From Mesostigma viride (lineage: Eukaryota; Streptophyta; Mesostigmatophyceae; Mesostigmatales; Mesostigmataceae): DNA of 64,000 nucleotides. The notes beneath the pieces were generated by a model. The model saw nothing but the letters and a program-made list of their open reading frames with translations, searched no databases and was not told the DNA's origin. Positions within the stretch are counted from its first letter, which is position 1; every line of letters begins with the position of its first letter. A program made the translations under genes and the position numbers. Below are positions 52,801-63,173 of the stretch, one piece after another. Location of the stretch: positions 52,501 through 116,500 of the forward strand of contig RPFO01000079.1 in the NCBI GenBank assembly GCA_009746045.1, given 5' to 3'.

Positions 52801-53751
52801 TGATGGGTTCAATGGACTCACTTCACAATTAAGGGCATCTACAATGCATGCATGTAGTGAAATCCCTACCTGCACCGGGGTGGGTACAATAATAAGGCAG
52901 GCAGGCAGGCAGGCCTTCTCCATGACATACCCAGATGGTATGTCACAGTATATTGCTATATACTTGCAACATCAAGTACAAGAATACAACAAAAAAAGCC
53001 GGTCATTTGTGCTTGTAATGGAAGTTGTATACACAGGTAGAGCGCGAGAAAGCTACAGATACACGGAATTATTCCAACAAGAGTGAACCATGGGTAACAC
53101 CCCAATGCATCCAGCAAGTTCATGATTGAGGTAGGCAGCTCATGTGGCATTGAAAATGCTGTGCTCGCCCTTAGCCAGTTGTTGGCGGCGAACACCATCA
53201 GCTTAGCTCTGGCCAAGGTAGCAGATAGCAGCAACGGAAGCAGATAGCAGCACTTGCAAACCGCATGTAGCCCAGACCCCTCTGTTCACATCAGCAACGC
53301 AAGAGATGCACATGATGCTGCAAGAAAGCCAGAAAGCCAGCAAGCCAGCAAGCCAGCAACATGCCAACACTAGCCATGCAGCACGTATGCAGCAAGCACA
53401 GCGAGCACTTACCACGCAGACGATATCACATCCCCAATCTCCCAGTACCTAGATATCTAGTTGAGGCTGATTGCGGGTGGGGCCCACTCAGACGATGAAA
53501 GGTGGCGACCTGGCAAAAACTGCCGCACATTGTGTACAGCACTGTCAGGGCTATGTGACCTCTCAACAGAGGCCCATGTTCCATCACCACATGCACCAAC
53601 AAGGCAAATGATCACAGACAGCCACCAACGCAAGCAATACAGCTATCTTAATAACCCAGAGATGCAGACAGGCACAAAAGTCAACGATGCAAGACACCCA
53701 GGCAGTACTGAATGCATGCAATGACAGCGGCGACAACAATGGCAGTCATGA
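52801..53751. other. Gene-free sequence
   Basis: Short ORFs only (longest about 92 codons on the minus strand at 52956-53234, hydrophobic, no homology recognised). Contains GGCAGGCAGGCAGGCAGG and AAGCCAGCAAGCCAGCAAGC runs. Confidence 0.4.
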
Positions 53752-54310
53752 TAGCCATGACAGCCATGACAGCCATGACAGCCATGACAGCCATGACAGC
53801 CATGACAGCCATGACAGCCATGACAGCCATGACAGCCATGACAGCCATGACCGCCATGACCGCCATGACAGCCATGACAGCCATGACACCCACGACAGCC
53901 ATGACAACAACCATGCATGACAGCCGGCCATGACAGCCATGACAGCCATGACAGCCAGACAGCCATGACAGCCATGACAACAACCATGACAGCCATGACA
54001 GCCATGACAGCCATGACAGCCAGACAGCCATGACAGCCATGACAGCCATGACAGCCATGACAGCCATGACAGCCATGACACCCACGACAGCCTCGACAGC
54101 CACGACAGCCATGACAGCCATGACAGCCATGACAGCCATGACAGCCATGACAGCCACGACAGCCATGACAGCCATGACAGCCATGACAGCCATGACAGCC
54201 ATGACAGCCATGACAGCCATGACAGCCATGACAGCCATGACAGCCATGACAGCCACGACAGCCATGACAGCCATGAAAGCCATGAAAGCCATGAAAGCCA
54301 TGAAAGCCAT
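53752..54310. repeat. 9-bp minisatellite (GACAGCCAT)n
   Basis: About 60 units with CACGACAGC, CATGAAAGC and partial-unit variants. Same unit as 34247-34345 on the other strand. Because 9 is a multiple of 3 every frame stays open (MAV, WLS, MTA repeats); these ORFs are not taken as genes. Confidence 0.9.
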
Positions 54311-54435
54311 GGCTGCTCGGCAGCGAACAATACTATAAAGTATATAGCTATAAGTATGAAGTATATAGCCACAAGTATATAACCATACCCAACAAGCTCG
54401 CCTGCTTAAAAATAAAAATAAAAAATAAAAATAAT

Positions 54436-55155
54436 TATGATGGGCTCCCTCGAAATTGACAACGCACCATCGGGACCTGACCCAAAGAAAGCAAGCCCGC
54501 TTATATGCGCGCTCCTACATTCATCGAGAAACAATGCACAACGCAGAAGAACCAAGACAGCTCGCAGGAAAGAAAAGAGCACCAGCAACCCCGCTCGCCA
54601 GTTGCATGTACTTACAACTGATGCAAGGTGATGGCGAGCACAGTCGACGGTAACTCGCCTGGCAACATTTGCTCCGCCTGCATGGCAACATAACAAGGCA
54701 ATATCACTCTTCGAAGTGAAGCTCAATTGGCAAATGCAGCAATCCAAAGGAACAATCGATATAGTAATGCCGACACTTGATTTACTGGATTGGACCAGTC
54801 GTCCACGACAAACACTGTCAAGCTCTGGAGAAAATCCATGATAAAATGCCTTATCTATCGGATTGAAATAACGCTAACTTGCGTGCTTAGAAACAAGATG
54901 TTGAAACGTCAATCTACGTTTAGGTAACCGCCCCCGTCAATATCCGGAATGTTTCTCCCGCCATGGCTGCCGGGGGTCTGCTGTCTTGCACTTACGGCGC
55001 CTAACTGAGTAATTTACGCGCCCGCAGGCCCACCGGCCGCAGGCGAGCGTTGTATGCAGGCTACGGACCTGCTTGGAGTACTGCGCCACTACAGTAGGCT
55101 CGGGTGAGTCTGGATGCACATCCAGACTCGATCATGAGTCTGAAAAATATGGTCC
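54436..55155 (-). repeat. Unclassified dispersed repeat, copy 2
   Basis: Inverted partner of 31899-32640. Differences include an extra TA (near 54757) and an extra TGCA (54679-54684). Beyond 54436 a run of AAAAATAAAAATAAAAA separates it from the minisatellite. Confidence 0.6.
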
Positions 55156-55244
55156 ACCTCCCGTTGCCGCACTTGCGGGTGACAACGGGATTTCTTACTC
55201 CGGCGCCCAATGGCCTCCAGGCTCGGATTTTATCACGCAGAGCC

Positions 55245-55398
55245 AATTTTGATTTTCGGAAGAACCGTTAGGTTCGCCAGAATTGGCGAAGCTTATCAGG
55301 CGGAGCCAATTTTTGGAAGAACCGTTAGGTTGGCCAGAATTGGCGAAGCTTATAAGGCCATACACGTGAGAAAACATAGGAATACACAAGCTTAAGGG
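55245..55398 (-). repeat. MITE-like terminal sequence, two tandem units
   Basis: Two units of GGCGGAGCCAATTTT..GGAAGAACCGTTAGGTT..GCCAGAATTGGCGAAGCTTAT, the reverse complement of the right half of the 234-434 insertion and its flank. Confidence 0.5.
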
Positions 55399-55841
55399 GG
55401 GGGCCGGGGGATGCTTCGCTCGATTCAAGTCAACTAAGCTTATCAAGGGGGCTGAAAAAAGGAAAAAGTCGGGAGACAAATAACGAGACGCTGTGTGGGC
55501 CTGAAACACCGCAGTCCGTCCGCCCTTCCCAGTTCCCACCCACCCGGAGGCCGCCATTTGCCGCCTCAGTGAGACGCCCCGCCCCATGCGAGGTCGCAAC
55601 CCCCCTTCCCCCTCAGCAAGCCGATGGTCTTTACATGTATTGAGGTCGCAATGAGGCCCCCGCCCTCCTCAGCGAGACGCCAGAGTCTGCGGGATCCCCC
55701 GTCCCCCGCGCCCCCCACCGACCCACCCGGAGGTTCCCCCCCCCCCCCCCCTCAGCCATGATGCGCCCCCTCGCCGACCGGAAAAGTATGCAGATCCGCC
55801 ACAGGATGCCTCCCCACCTGAGTGAGACGGCGAGGTCGCAA
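55399..55841. other. C-rich degenerate tandem sequence, no gene
   Basis: Repeated TCAG(T/C)GAGACG and CGAGGTCGCAA motifs. CCTCAGCCATGATGCGCCCC and GACCGGAAAAGTA recur at 63888-64000 on the other side of the copia element, so the element sits inside a local repeat. Confidence 0.5.
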
Positions 55842-55846
55842 GGCCC

Positions 55847-56544
55847 AGTTAACGTTCCTAGCAAACGCAATGTGAAGGATATGGTTGCAATTCAGCAATG
55901 TGTGAGTATGGTTGGAAGCGGAGCTTTGTTAAAATTGGATAATGTTACAGCGCTCACACACTTGAGGCTTGTACACGCGCTTGCCAAGTCAAGGCAAAAC
56001 ACGTGAGGCGGGCTCGCAAGAGATGCCCAATTGGCACTGGCCTATTGTTTATATACTTGTGCACTGTGCTTGCTAGTCCTGAGCAGCCTAGGAGGCCTGC
56101 TCAGTAATAACACCCCCGGTACAGTATTCACTACCTGTACAGCGCCCAGTTCCTATACAGTAGGTCTGCCATACAGGCACAGTGACCACAGAGTACAGTC
56201 ACCACAGTGATTATTGCATCTGCACCTAGAAGTCCAGGACTAAGCCTGCGGTACCAACAGACCACAGGTTAAGGTTCCTATTTCCTGCGTACGACGTATT
56301 AATCCAATACCGTCGTAGGTACAGCACCTAATTCCTGTCAGCCCAGGAATTACTGTCGACCCCATATGTCGTCGGCAAATATTCACGTCCGACTTAGAAG
56401 AACAGCCGGCTCGCGCTCGCGCGCGACCGGGAAGTCGGAACGCCATAACTTTCTTGATACTTGTCGGAATGAACTCGTTCCGGTGCCGCTGGAATCGCAG
56501 AGATATGCCGAATCAGGATCACGCCAATGCGCTTGGCGTTAACT
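55847..56544 (-). repeat. 3' LTR of the copia element
   Basis: 698 bp. Contains a GCGCGAGCGCGAGC-type inverted repeat and matches 63174-63870 at about 99%. Confidence 0.9.
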
Positions 56545-57291
56545 CCAATCCTTTCTTTTCTTGAGCTGTAGCAGCTCACACAAGTCTACATACAAACACA
56601 CACAATGGGTACTGGACATCCTCCCCGACTACAAGTCACAACCCGCTGGGCATGACAGTCAGCTTGGATTCCTTATTATATGTACATAGCACCCATACTG
56701 GCTCAGGAGCACAAACAAATTACAATGAGTCCCTATCCCTTCACGGGAGGCTCGTTGTGTTACCCATGTACAAGAGGTTGGCCAACTGTGGCAGCCCATA
56801 GGTGTTCAGCTAAGAACTTGAGAAGTATGTACAACCTTCAGGACCTTAGGCGAAACCCCACAGATCACCCACAACAGCTCATCAGAAAACATTGCTGACC
56901 CCCAGACGGGAGTCGGCGCCGGTCTGCTGCCCCTTATCGAACCAGACACAACATCTACGCGAAGCACATGCAAAACACAAGCTCCCATACTCGTTCCAAC
57001 CGTGGAAAATCAGGGGACCTGTCGCCACCTCACCAGCATGGTGGATGGGTCAGCCAGTCCGTGAAACTCCGCCTTAAGACGGCACCAGGGAATCGAACCC
57101 CGCCCACAAACCACAGATCTGGGGAAACCTCAGACTGAGATGAAAACCCCAGATAGACATCTCTCCATCAGAGACAATGTCAGACATTCCCACACCAGAG
57201 ACATGTCTCACCCCTCAAGGTGTGCTCAGGATTATGTACAATCAAGCTCCCAGCCTGATATCCAGAGACTTAAGCACCCAGCTCTCAGCTT
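56545..57291. other. Copia 3' internal non-coding region
   Basis: Between pol and the 3' LTR; includes the polypurine tract at 56545-56562. No ORF of interest on the coding strand. Confidence 0.6.
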
Positions 57292-60200
57292 TTAGACAGA
57301 TAGACCGACTTGACAGTCAGCATTCATGAGCTTCCTCAGTACATTGTACTGGGCTGGGGCCTTGTGTGGCAGCTTTGTCAATGCATCAGCAGGGTTCTCC
57401 TCGCCAGGGATATGCTTCAAGTCAACCAAACTGGCCAACTCCTTCAGCAACAAATAATCCAGGTCCCGGCTTCTGGCCAGCTGCTTGTGAACAAACTGGA
57501 CCATACCCATGCTGTCTGTTAGCAACAACGTCTCCATCTGCAAGGTCCAAGGGGTAACTGAAGCCAGCTCCAGCATTAACTCCTTTATGTACAGGCTGGA
57601 CTGGATCCCCTCGCATATGGCCCTGCATTCTGCCACATCTGAACTGATACAGACCCTCTTCTGCAGTCTGCTGTACCAGCTGAACAAACTTGCCCTGCTC
57701 TGATAAAAAGCAAACAGAGCAGCAGATCTCCCCCTGACCTTGGTAACCTGGCGAGCATCCATGGAACTGTCAACAAAGATCTCCAAGGTGATAGGCTGGG
57801 CAAAGTCAATCCCAGACAAAATCAGATCAGGGGTACTCTCCACCAACCGGGCTATGACTCGAGGCTTCTCATCCTCAAGCACCTCATCAGGCATTCTGCT
57901 ATGGACCATCAAAGACGGACCACAGATGCTGGCAAACCAGGCCCACATGCCTCTCAACTCAGGTCCTGCAGCCTGGGTGATCTTCTCTGGCAAGGCCTTC
58001 ACAATGGTCTGTTTATAATCTCCTCCAGCCTGAAGCCTGATACTCCACTCCCCGTCCCTCCTGAACAGGGTAGCCTGCATTCCACAGAACACTACAGGCT
58101 TGTTGGGCTCCTGCCACAGCTCCTTGCCCAGTGAAAACTTGCCACTGATGACAGGAATAAACTTCTTCAGCCAGGTCGTGGGGGCTAGCAAATGCAGATC
58201 ATCTCCATGCAAACTAGCATACACTGGCAGACCCTCCCATTGGGCCAGCAGCAAACAGGGATCAACTGAAGACACTCTCAAGCCACACTCACTGATCAGA
58301 GCTTCCTGCAGCGTGAGTCTCCAGATGATTGGGCTCGACCTGAGTCCTTCCAGGCCCTTCAGAATAACCAGGAATTGTTGATGCAGCTCCAGCTTCCAGA
58401 TGGCAGGCACCTCAACACAGTAAGGCTCATCCTGCTTCCACACCCTCCTGGCCACTTCTGGATCAGATTTTAAAAATGCCCTCTTGAAGTCCAGCAGCAC
58501 TGATGACATAGCTGCTCCCCTGTTCAGCAACCCCACGTAGAGACATAGCAAAATTCTCCATGTGTCGTGTAGCATCCCTGGCGTGTATAGCTCCTCTCCT
58601 GGCAGACTCCCCGTGCCGTGATACTCATTCAGGACAGGCCTGACATGGGGCACTGATACCTCATCCACAACCTTCCTCTTCAGCACAAATCTCAAAGCAA
58701 GCTTCCTTGATGCTGGGGGACGTCTGTCTGTTGGTGCAGCACACTCAAACTGCAACCACTCCTCCAATGCCTTGGAGAAGGCGAGCTTCCAAGCCTCAAA
58801 CAAAGTAGGCGAGCTCATCTCTTGGACCAGCTGGTCATATGTCAAAGGAGAGTGTGCAGCAAGGCTCCTGTGAGTTATGCCAATACTGCTGGGGTGCAAC
58901 ACAGCTGGAATCACCAAACTGGCCGCTGGGGGCACCTCCCCTTCATCCCATTTTACACCCTTGACCGGCTTGGCCCTGCACCTGACTGGAAATGTTGTCC
59001 TGAAATTTTCTAGGGGAATCATCCCCCAGCCATCTCTTCTCAGAGCTGTAGCTCTGATAGAAATCCCAGGATTGCCCAGAAAATTCTGACCCAAAATCAC
59101 AGGGCCATCATAGTCCTCTAGGACAAGGAAGGTCACATCCACACCCATGACAGGGGCAGTAACCTCTCCCAACACCCTTAGATGCGTCCTACCACTGAAA
59201 TCAGACACCCAGGGGCAACTTGGTTCTCCGACCAGCAGTTCTCCTGTATGCTGAGGTCCCATGACAGAAACCTGTGCATTGGTATCTATCTCCATGGCAG
59301 CTACCTCAGGTTCATCCAACTGGACAAGCTTGGACACCTTAGGCTCCTTCTTGGCTCTTTGCAAAGCCTGTACAATATCTGATAGACGCACACCCCTAGG
59401 CCTGGTGTCGGGCCGTTCCGGAGGTGCAGCCTGTCCGCCTGCTTGCCCAACCACCGTATGTGAAGGTACCCCAGGGGCCGGGCCAGGGTCACCCTGAGGG
59501 CTCGATACAGCTGTAGCACCCTGATCAGGAAGCTCCACGTCACCCCCGCCTTGTACACCAGCGGGCACCTGGAAGAGGTCTCCTTGATTACCTCCCCGGG
59601 GACGGATCTTTGACCAGGACAGACGGTGCACTGCTTGGGAGCCATCAATGGCCACCCAGCACTTATGGCCAGCGGCTTCTACTCGGGTCACCACCCCATC
59701 ATGCCAGCTGCCACGTTTCCCTGGAAAGCTTGGTTCCTTCCACACAACAACCTGTTGTCCAACGTTAGGTTCTAGGACACTCCAGCCCTTGTCTTTCTGC
59801 CTCAGCTTGAGGAACTTGGCCTCTAGCTTCTCCTTCCATGCCTGCTCAGCATCAGCTGGCAGCATCCTGGTATGCAGCATAAGAGGATTGATGGCAATGT
59901 CACCAAAGAACATGGGAGTCCTCAGGTTCAGCCTGTCCTCCACAGAACGTAGCCATGCAGATGTCACAATGGCAGATGACGTCCTTGGAATCCTCTCCAC
60001 CAGCAGCACAGTCTTGATCTCTTGGATGGCTCTCTCCACCACCCCTTGCTGGCCGTGGCTCTCCCTGGGTGTAATCAGCAACTCTGGAAACTCTGGCAGG
60101 TTCTCACAGCACTCAAACTGAATGTCACACTGCAACAACTCCAACCCAGGGTACCTGCTCCTTGTCAACTTCAGAGCAGCAATCAATGTAGGCTTCTCCA

Positions 60201-60882
60201 TGTCAGGCAGGATCTCTAGGGTCTTGTACTTGGTATATCTGTCCACTGCCACCAGCAGCTTCAAACCCCTGATTCTCTGAATATCTACCTGCACATGGCC
60301 TGGCTGCAAAATAGGAGTCCTGGCATGAGACTGCTTGGGCTTTCTAGCAACTAGCCTGCACTTGCAAGCTTGAGCAACCTGTTGGCAGATGGAGTACAAC
60401 TCACTTCCTCCCAGCCGTCTAGCAACTTGCAAAGACTGAGCTGCATGGCCAAACATGGTATGCAACCTTGAGGCAATGTCATACAAGAGAGAAAACCTTT
60501 TATTGTCATTATTAGCACTCAAGGTATGTACAGATCCCTTATGTACAGGAGGCACCAGGGTCGTGCCTGTCAGACTGTCTCCAGCCCTATCCTCATCCTG
60601 ACCATCCTGTGCCAGTCCTGCACGGTCAGAATGCTTCTGAGATCCACCTGGGTCCACATCACCAGGTCCTACCTCAGGCTCAGCACCGCCATGGCGGGCA
60701 CGTTGGCGAGTAACCACTGCAGCTACAGCTGGCATACTCTCTGTGGTAACCAAGCTTGCCCCATCGTGTCCAATAGGCTCTTTCACTAGAGCATGGGGCT
60801 GCCCCTCACTGCTGTCACTAGCAGCTTCATTACACACCCCTGGGGGCACCCTCCAGGGTTCAGGGATGTGTGCAGGCTCAAG
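57292..60882 (-). CDS. Copia-class pol polyprotein: integrase - protease-like - RT - RNase H
   Basis: One frame of about 1196 codons after the gag TGA; numbering below starts at 60849. Integrase: a degenerate zinc region (His130, His135, Cys155, Cys162, Cys164) and acidic residues Asp189, Asp242, Glu272. A linker precedes a retropepsin-like segment (MEIDTNAQVSVM, Asp522; VILGQNFLGNPGIS, 584 on) with DTN in place of DTG/DSG. RT: motif A VLLDFKRAFL (Asp787), motif C ASLHGDDLHLL (HGDD 881-884 instead of YVDD). RNase H: Asp1027, Glu1074, Asp1112, and PADALTK at the end. The RT and ADALTK end are copia-type. The order differs from the usual protease-integrase-RT-RNase H. Uninterrupted, so possibly active. 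Confidence 0.85.
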   Translation of the reverse strand, partial: LEPAHIPEPWRVPPGVCNEAASDSSEGQPHALVKEPIGHDGASLVTTESMPAVAAVVTRQRARHGGAEPEVGPGDVDPGGSQKHSDRAGLAQDGQDEDRAGDSLTGTTLVPPVHKGSVHTLSANNDNKRFSLLYDIASRLHTMFGHAAQSLQVARRLGGSELYSICQQVAQACKCRLVARKPKQSHARTPILQPGHVQVDIQRIRGLKLLVAVDRYTKYKTLEILPDMEKPTLIAALKLTRSRYPGLELLQCDIQFECCENLPEFPELLITPRESHGQQGVVERAIQEIKTVLLVERIPRTSSAIVTSAWLRSVEDRLNLRTPMFFGDIAINPLMLHTRMLPADAEQAWKEKLEAKFLKLRQKDKGWSVLEPNVGQQVVVWKEPSFPGKRGSWHDGVVTRVEAAGHKCWVAIDGSQAVHRLSWSKIRPRGGNQGDLFQVPAGVQGGGDVELPDQGATAVSSPQGDPGPAPGVPSHTVVGQAGGQAAPPERPDTRPRGVRLSDIVQALQRAKKEPKVSKLVQLDEPEVAAMEIDTNAQVSVMGPQHTGELLVGEPSCPWVSDFSGRTHLRVLGEVTAPVMGVDVTFLVLEDYDGPVILGQNFLGNPGISIRATALRRDGWGMIPLENFRTTFPVRCRAKPVKGVKWDEGEVPPAASLVIPAVLHPSSIGITHRSLAAHSPLTYDQLVQEMSSPTLFEAWKLAFSKALEEWLQFECAAPTDRRPPASRKLALRFVLKRKVVDEVSVPHVRPVLNEYHGTGSLPGEELYTPGMLHDTWRILLCLYVGLLNRGAAMSSVLLDFKRAFLKSDPEVARRVWKQDEPYCVEVPAIWKLELHQQFLVILKGLEGLRSSPIIWRLTLQEALISECGLRVSSVDPCLLLAQWEGLPVYASLHGDDLHLLAPTTWLKKFIPVISGKFSLGKELWQEPNKPVVFCGMQATLFRRDGEWSIRLQAGGDYKQTIVKALPEKITQAAGPELRGMWAWFASICGPSLMVHSRMPDEVLEDEKPRVIARLVESTPDLILSGIDFAQPITLEIFVDSSMDARQVTKVRGRSAALFAFYQSRASLFSWYSRLQKRVCISSDVAECRAICEGIQSSLYIKELMLELASVTPWTLQMETLLLTDSMGMVQFVHKQLARSRDLDYLLLKELASLVDLKHIPGEENPADALTKLPHKAPAQYNVLRKLMNADCQVGLSV

Positions 60883-60885
60883 TCA
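60883..60885 (-). promoter_or_regulatory. Possible gag/pol stop-codon readthrough site
   Basis: TGA followed by CTT separates gag from pol in the same frame, with no other stop and no ATG close downstream. A C after UGA is a known leaky context. Frameshift damage in gag makes an ancestral fused frame with a nonsense mutation an alternative. Confidence 0.45.
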
Positions 60886-62061
60886 ATGATCAGCAGCCTT
60901 GCCCTTGCCCTTGTCCTGGGATGGACCAGCCTTGTCCTTGCTGCCACCCTGAGCTGGCTTGCTCTGACCTTCCTGCCTCAGGTACGAGGGACACTCATTC
61001 CTGAAGTGACCCTTCCCCTGGCAGAAATAACATTCCACCTGACTGATGTCCCGTGAGGTCCCACTGCTGGGCCCAGCCTTGGGAGGACCACCCACCCTCT
61101 TGAAGTCAAACTGGGACTGTGGATGTCCCGACTTCGGCGGGGTCCCCCGTCCAGCCCTTCTGTCACGCCCCCTCCTGGACCTTCCTCGACCCCTTGAAGA
61201 GGTCTCAGGCCCTCTCGAGGGCGCTGGGCCCCCGTGGCCCGATCCCCTCATGGACTTAACCGTGGGTTCAGTGGCCTCCTCATCTGACGAGGGCGCTTAC
61301 CACCCACGTACTTGCCGCTGAAACACTCATACAACTGGTCCGTCATGGCTGCCCAGCCATGGACCTGTCGCATGTGGATGGTCACATTATCCATGGTGAC
61401 CGGATCCAGCTGCAGCGACTTGAGAAAGTCGCCCATGGCCATCCGATCTGCGACGAAGAAGCCCTTGGCCATGGCGTCCTCCCTCAGCTTGACGAAGTCT
61501 TCAAAGGCGTGGACCACTAGCTGCCCCTTGATGGGCTTGTAGTCCAGGTATTCTTGCTTCAGGTGGGACCCATCTATGGTCCTCTTGTCACTCAGGAACA
61601 CCTGAGTCGCGTCATAAACGCCGCCAGGTGTCCCCCGCCGCGTGTCGCTCCCGAACAAACTTGAACAGCCGCCTCGCCGACTGCCTTATGTAGGCACTAG
61701 ACGCCAGGATGCGAAGCTTGTCACCGGTGTATATCTCCGTGTACAAGTTCATGTCCTCTAACATCCTCTCAGCATCCCGGGGCTGCCAATTGTCCTTGAT
61801 GGACTGAAACTGGCCTAGCACCGCGTACCCCTCAGCCACGGTCGGTCGCTTAGGCGCCGCTTGATCTGCGGCTGGCGCGTTCTGACCGCCCTGCGATCCT
61901 TGGCTCTGATTATCTGGCACCTCAGCCTGGTCTCCCAGCGCCTGGCCGTCCCCGCGTCCATCGCGTCCACCGCGTCCATCGCGTCCATCTCGTCCATCCA
62001 GCCCAGCGCCGCGCCGCGCAAGCCCATAAAGCCCGCTTGTTGGTATAGCTCCATCATCCAT
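60883..62061 (-). CDS. Copia gag, with two frame changes
   Basis: Starts MDDGAIPTSGLYGLARRGAG (62061). The first segment runs to 61612, with DNWQPRDAERMLEDMNLYTE typical of gag helices. The second frame (61658-61248) holds FVADRMAMGDFLKSLQLDPV and HMRQVHGWAAMTDQLYECFS. The third (to 60883) has an Arg/Gly-rich basic stretch and one CCHC knuckle, CYFCQGKGHFRNEC. The last frame is also open upstream (SSDEEATEPTVKS), so a lost base near 61290 explains the second shift; the first lies between 61658 and 61612. Ends KAADH, then TGA-CTT, in frame with pol. Role: RNA-binding capsid protein. Confidence 0.7.
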
Positions 62062-62163
62062 GATGGCCTCTGTTCAGATCTGCTACAGCCAGCCAAGTGG
62101 CCAAGCAGCAATTAAAGCAATATAAGCTACTGAACAAGAAAGGAAAGTGCCAAGTGTTACCAC

Positions 62164-63080
62164 TCAGGCAAGACCACCACGGCTGGCCCCAGGCGCGTCC
62201 TGGTTCTCCTTGTCGCTGTCGTCGTCGCTGTCGCTCACCACAATCAGCTCTGGCACCCTGCTACCCGCTGCGCCGTCGTCGACCCGCTGTCGGCCCGCGA
62301 TGACTGAATCGTCACCGTTGGTATAGTAGACAGGTGACAACCCGTCGTTGGCACCCCGCGGATTGTATCTTGGCACCTCGTGGTCGCCAAGTGCCTCGTC
62401 GCCTAGCCCAGCGACGCCCCCTGCTCCCACCTCAAGGTCACTATCGTACCCAAGAGGTGCAAACTCTTCCCAACGCGTCACACGAACGCGAAGGGGGGGG
62501 CAGTTCCTGAAAAGGAACCCTTGCTCGCTCCGGAAACCTGCCGACTCTTGCCGCGCGCTGTCCTCCGGTGATGGCTTCCGCTGTCGCCCCGACCTCTGCA
62601 AGCCGCCTGTATGCTCCGCTCCGCGTCGTTCACGCCTAACTGGTCCCGCTGCAACACCCTCGTCGCCGATGCGCCTGCGAAAGTACGTGGTACACCCGCA
62701 CCCGCTGCTGTCGGCACAAACTCGTGTCGCACTGCGCCAGCTGCCTCCGCAACCTCGCCTCGCCTTGCCGCCAACTCCGTCCGCACTCGCTCAGCTACTG
62801 CTGTAATCACCGTCTGGATGCCGACCAAACCGTGAAGCTCCTGCTCGAGGTCGTCGATGCTCCGGTGCTCCGGAATGACGATGGTTTGTACGTGCCGCAG
62901 AATTCGCTCCCAATCTTCGACCTGGTCGTCGACGAATTGCACGAAGCTGCGATTAACAGGCGGACGATCTGCAAGCAATAAAGATAGATCCCGAACGACA
63001 CGACGCAATTCAGGCGAAATCGAACCCCCAGCAGACTGCCGAAACCGGAAATCCTGCTGCCGTTGTTCTTCCTGCACCAT
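62164..63080 (-). CDS. Extra ORF upstream of copia gag (unknown function)
   Basis: MVQEEQRQQDFRFRQSAGGS opens 94 bp inside the 5' LTR and reads to 62478. A frame change near 62610 joins QRSGRQRKPSPEDSARQESA to the end at 62164. The N-terminal part is helical and coiled-coil-like (EDWERILRHVQTIVIPEHRS, DDLEQELHGLVG). The C-terminus has a hydrophobic-acidic patch ELIVVSDSDDDSDKENQ, which looks like a SUMO-interacting motif. I recognise no family. It could be an N-terminal gag extension, an accessory protein or a captured host fragment. Confidence 0.5.
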
Positions 63081-63173
63081 TCACCACCGGACGAGCTCCT
63101 CGCGTCGTCAACGCTGCACACCGCAACCGGCAACGACCCTCCTGGCCGTTCCGCTGAGACTGGTTGTAATTTG

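Noticed and set aside
52956..53234. Small hydrophobic protein gene
   Set aside because: 92 codons, no homology recognised, no support from context or a second copy.
53643..54372. ORFs of about 208 codons with WLS, MAV or MTA repeats
   Set aside because: A 9-bp minisatellite keeps every frame open; no non-repeat domain is attached.
61248..61251. ATGA overlap in copia gag as a reinitiation or coupling signal
   Set aside because: The downstream frame is open well upstream with protein-like sequence (SSDEEATEPTVKS), so a single-base deletion explains the change better.
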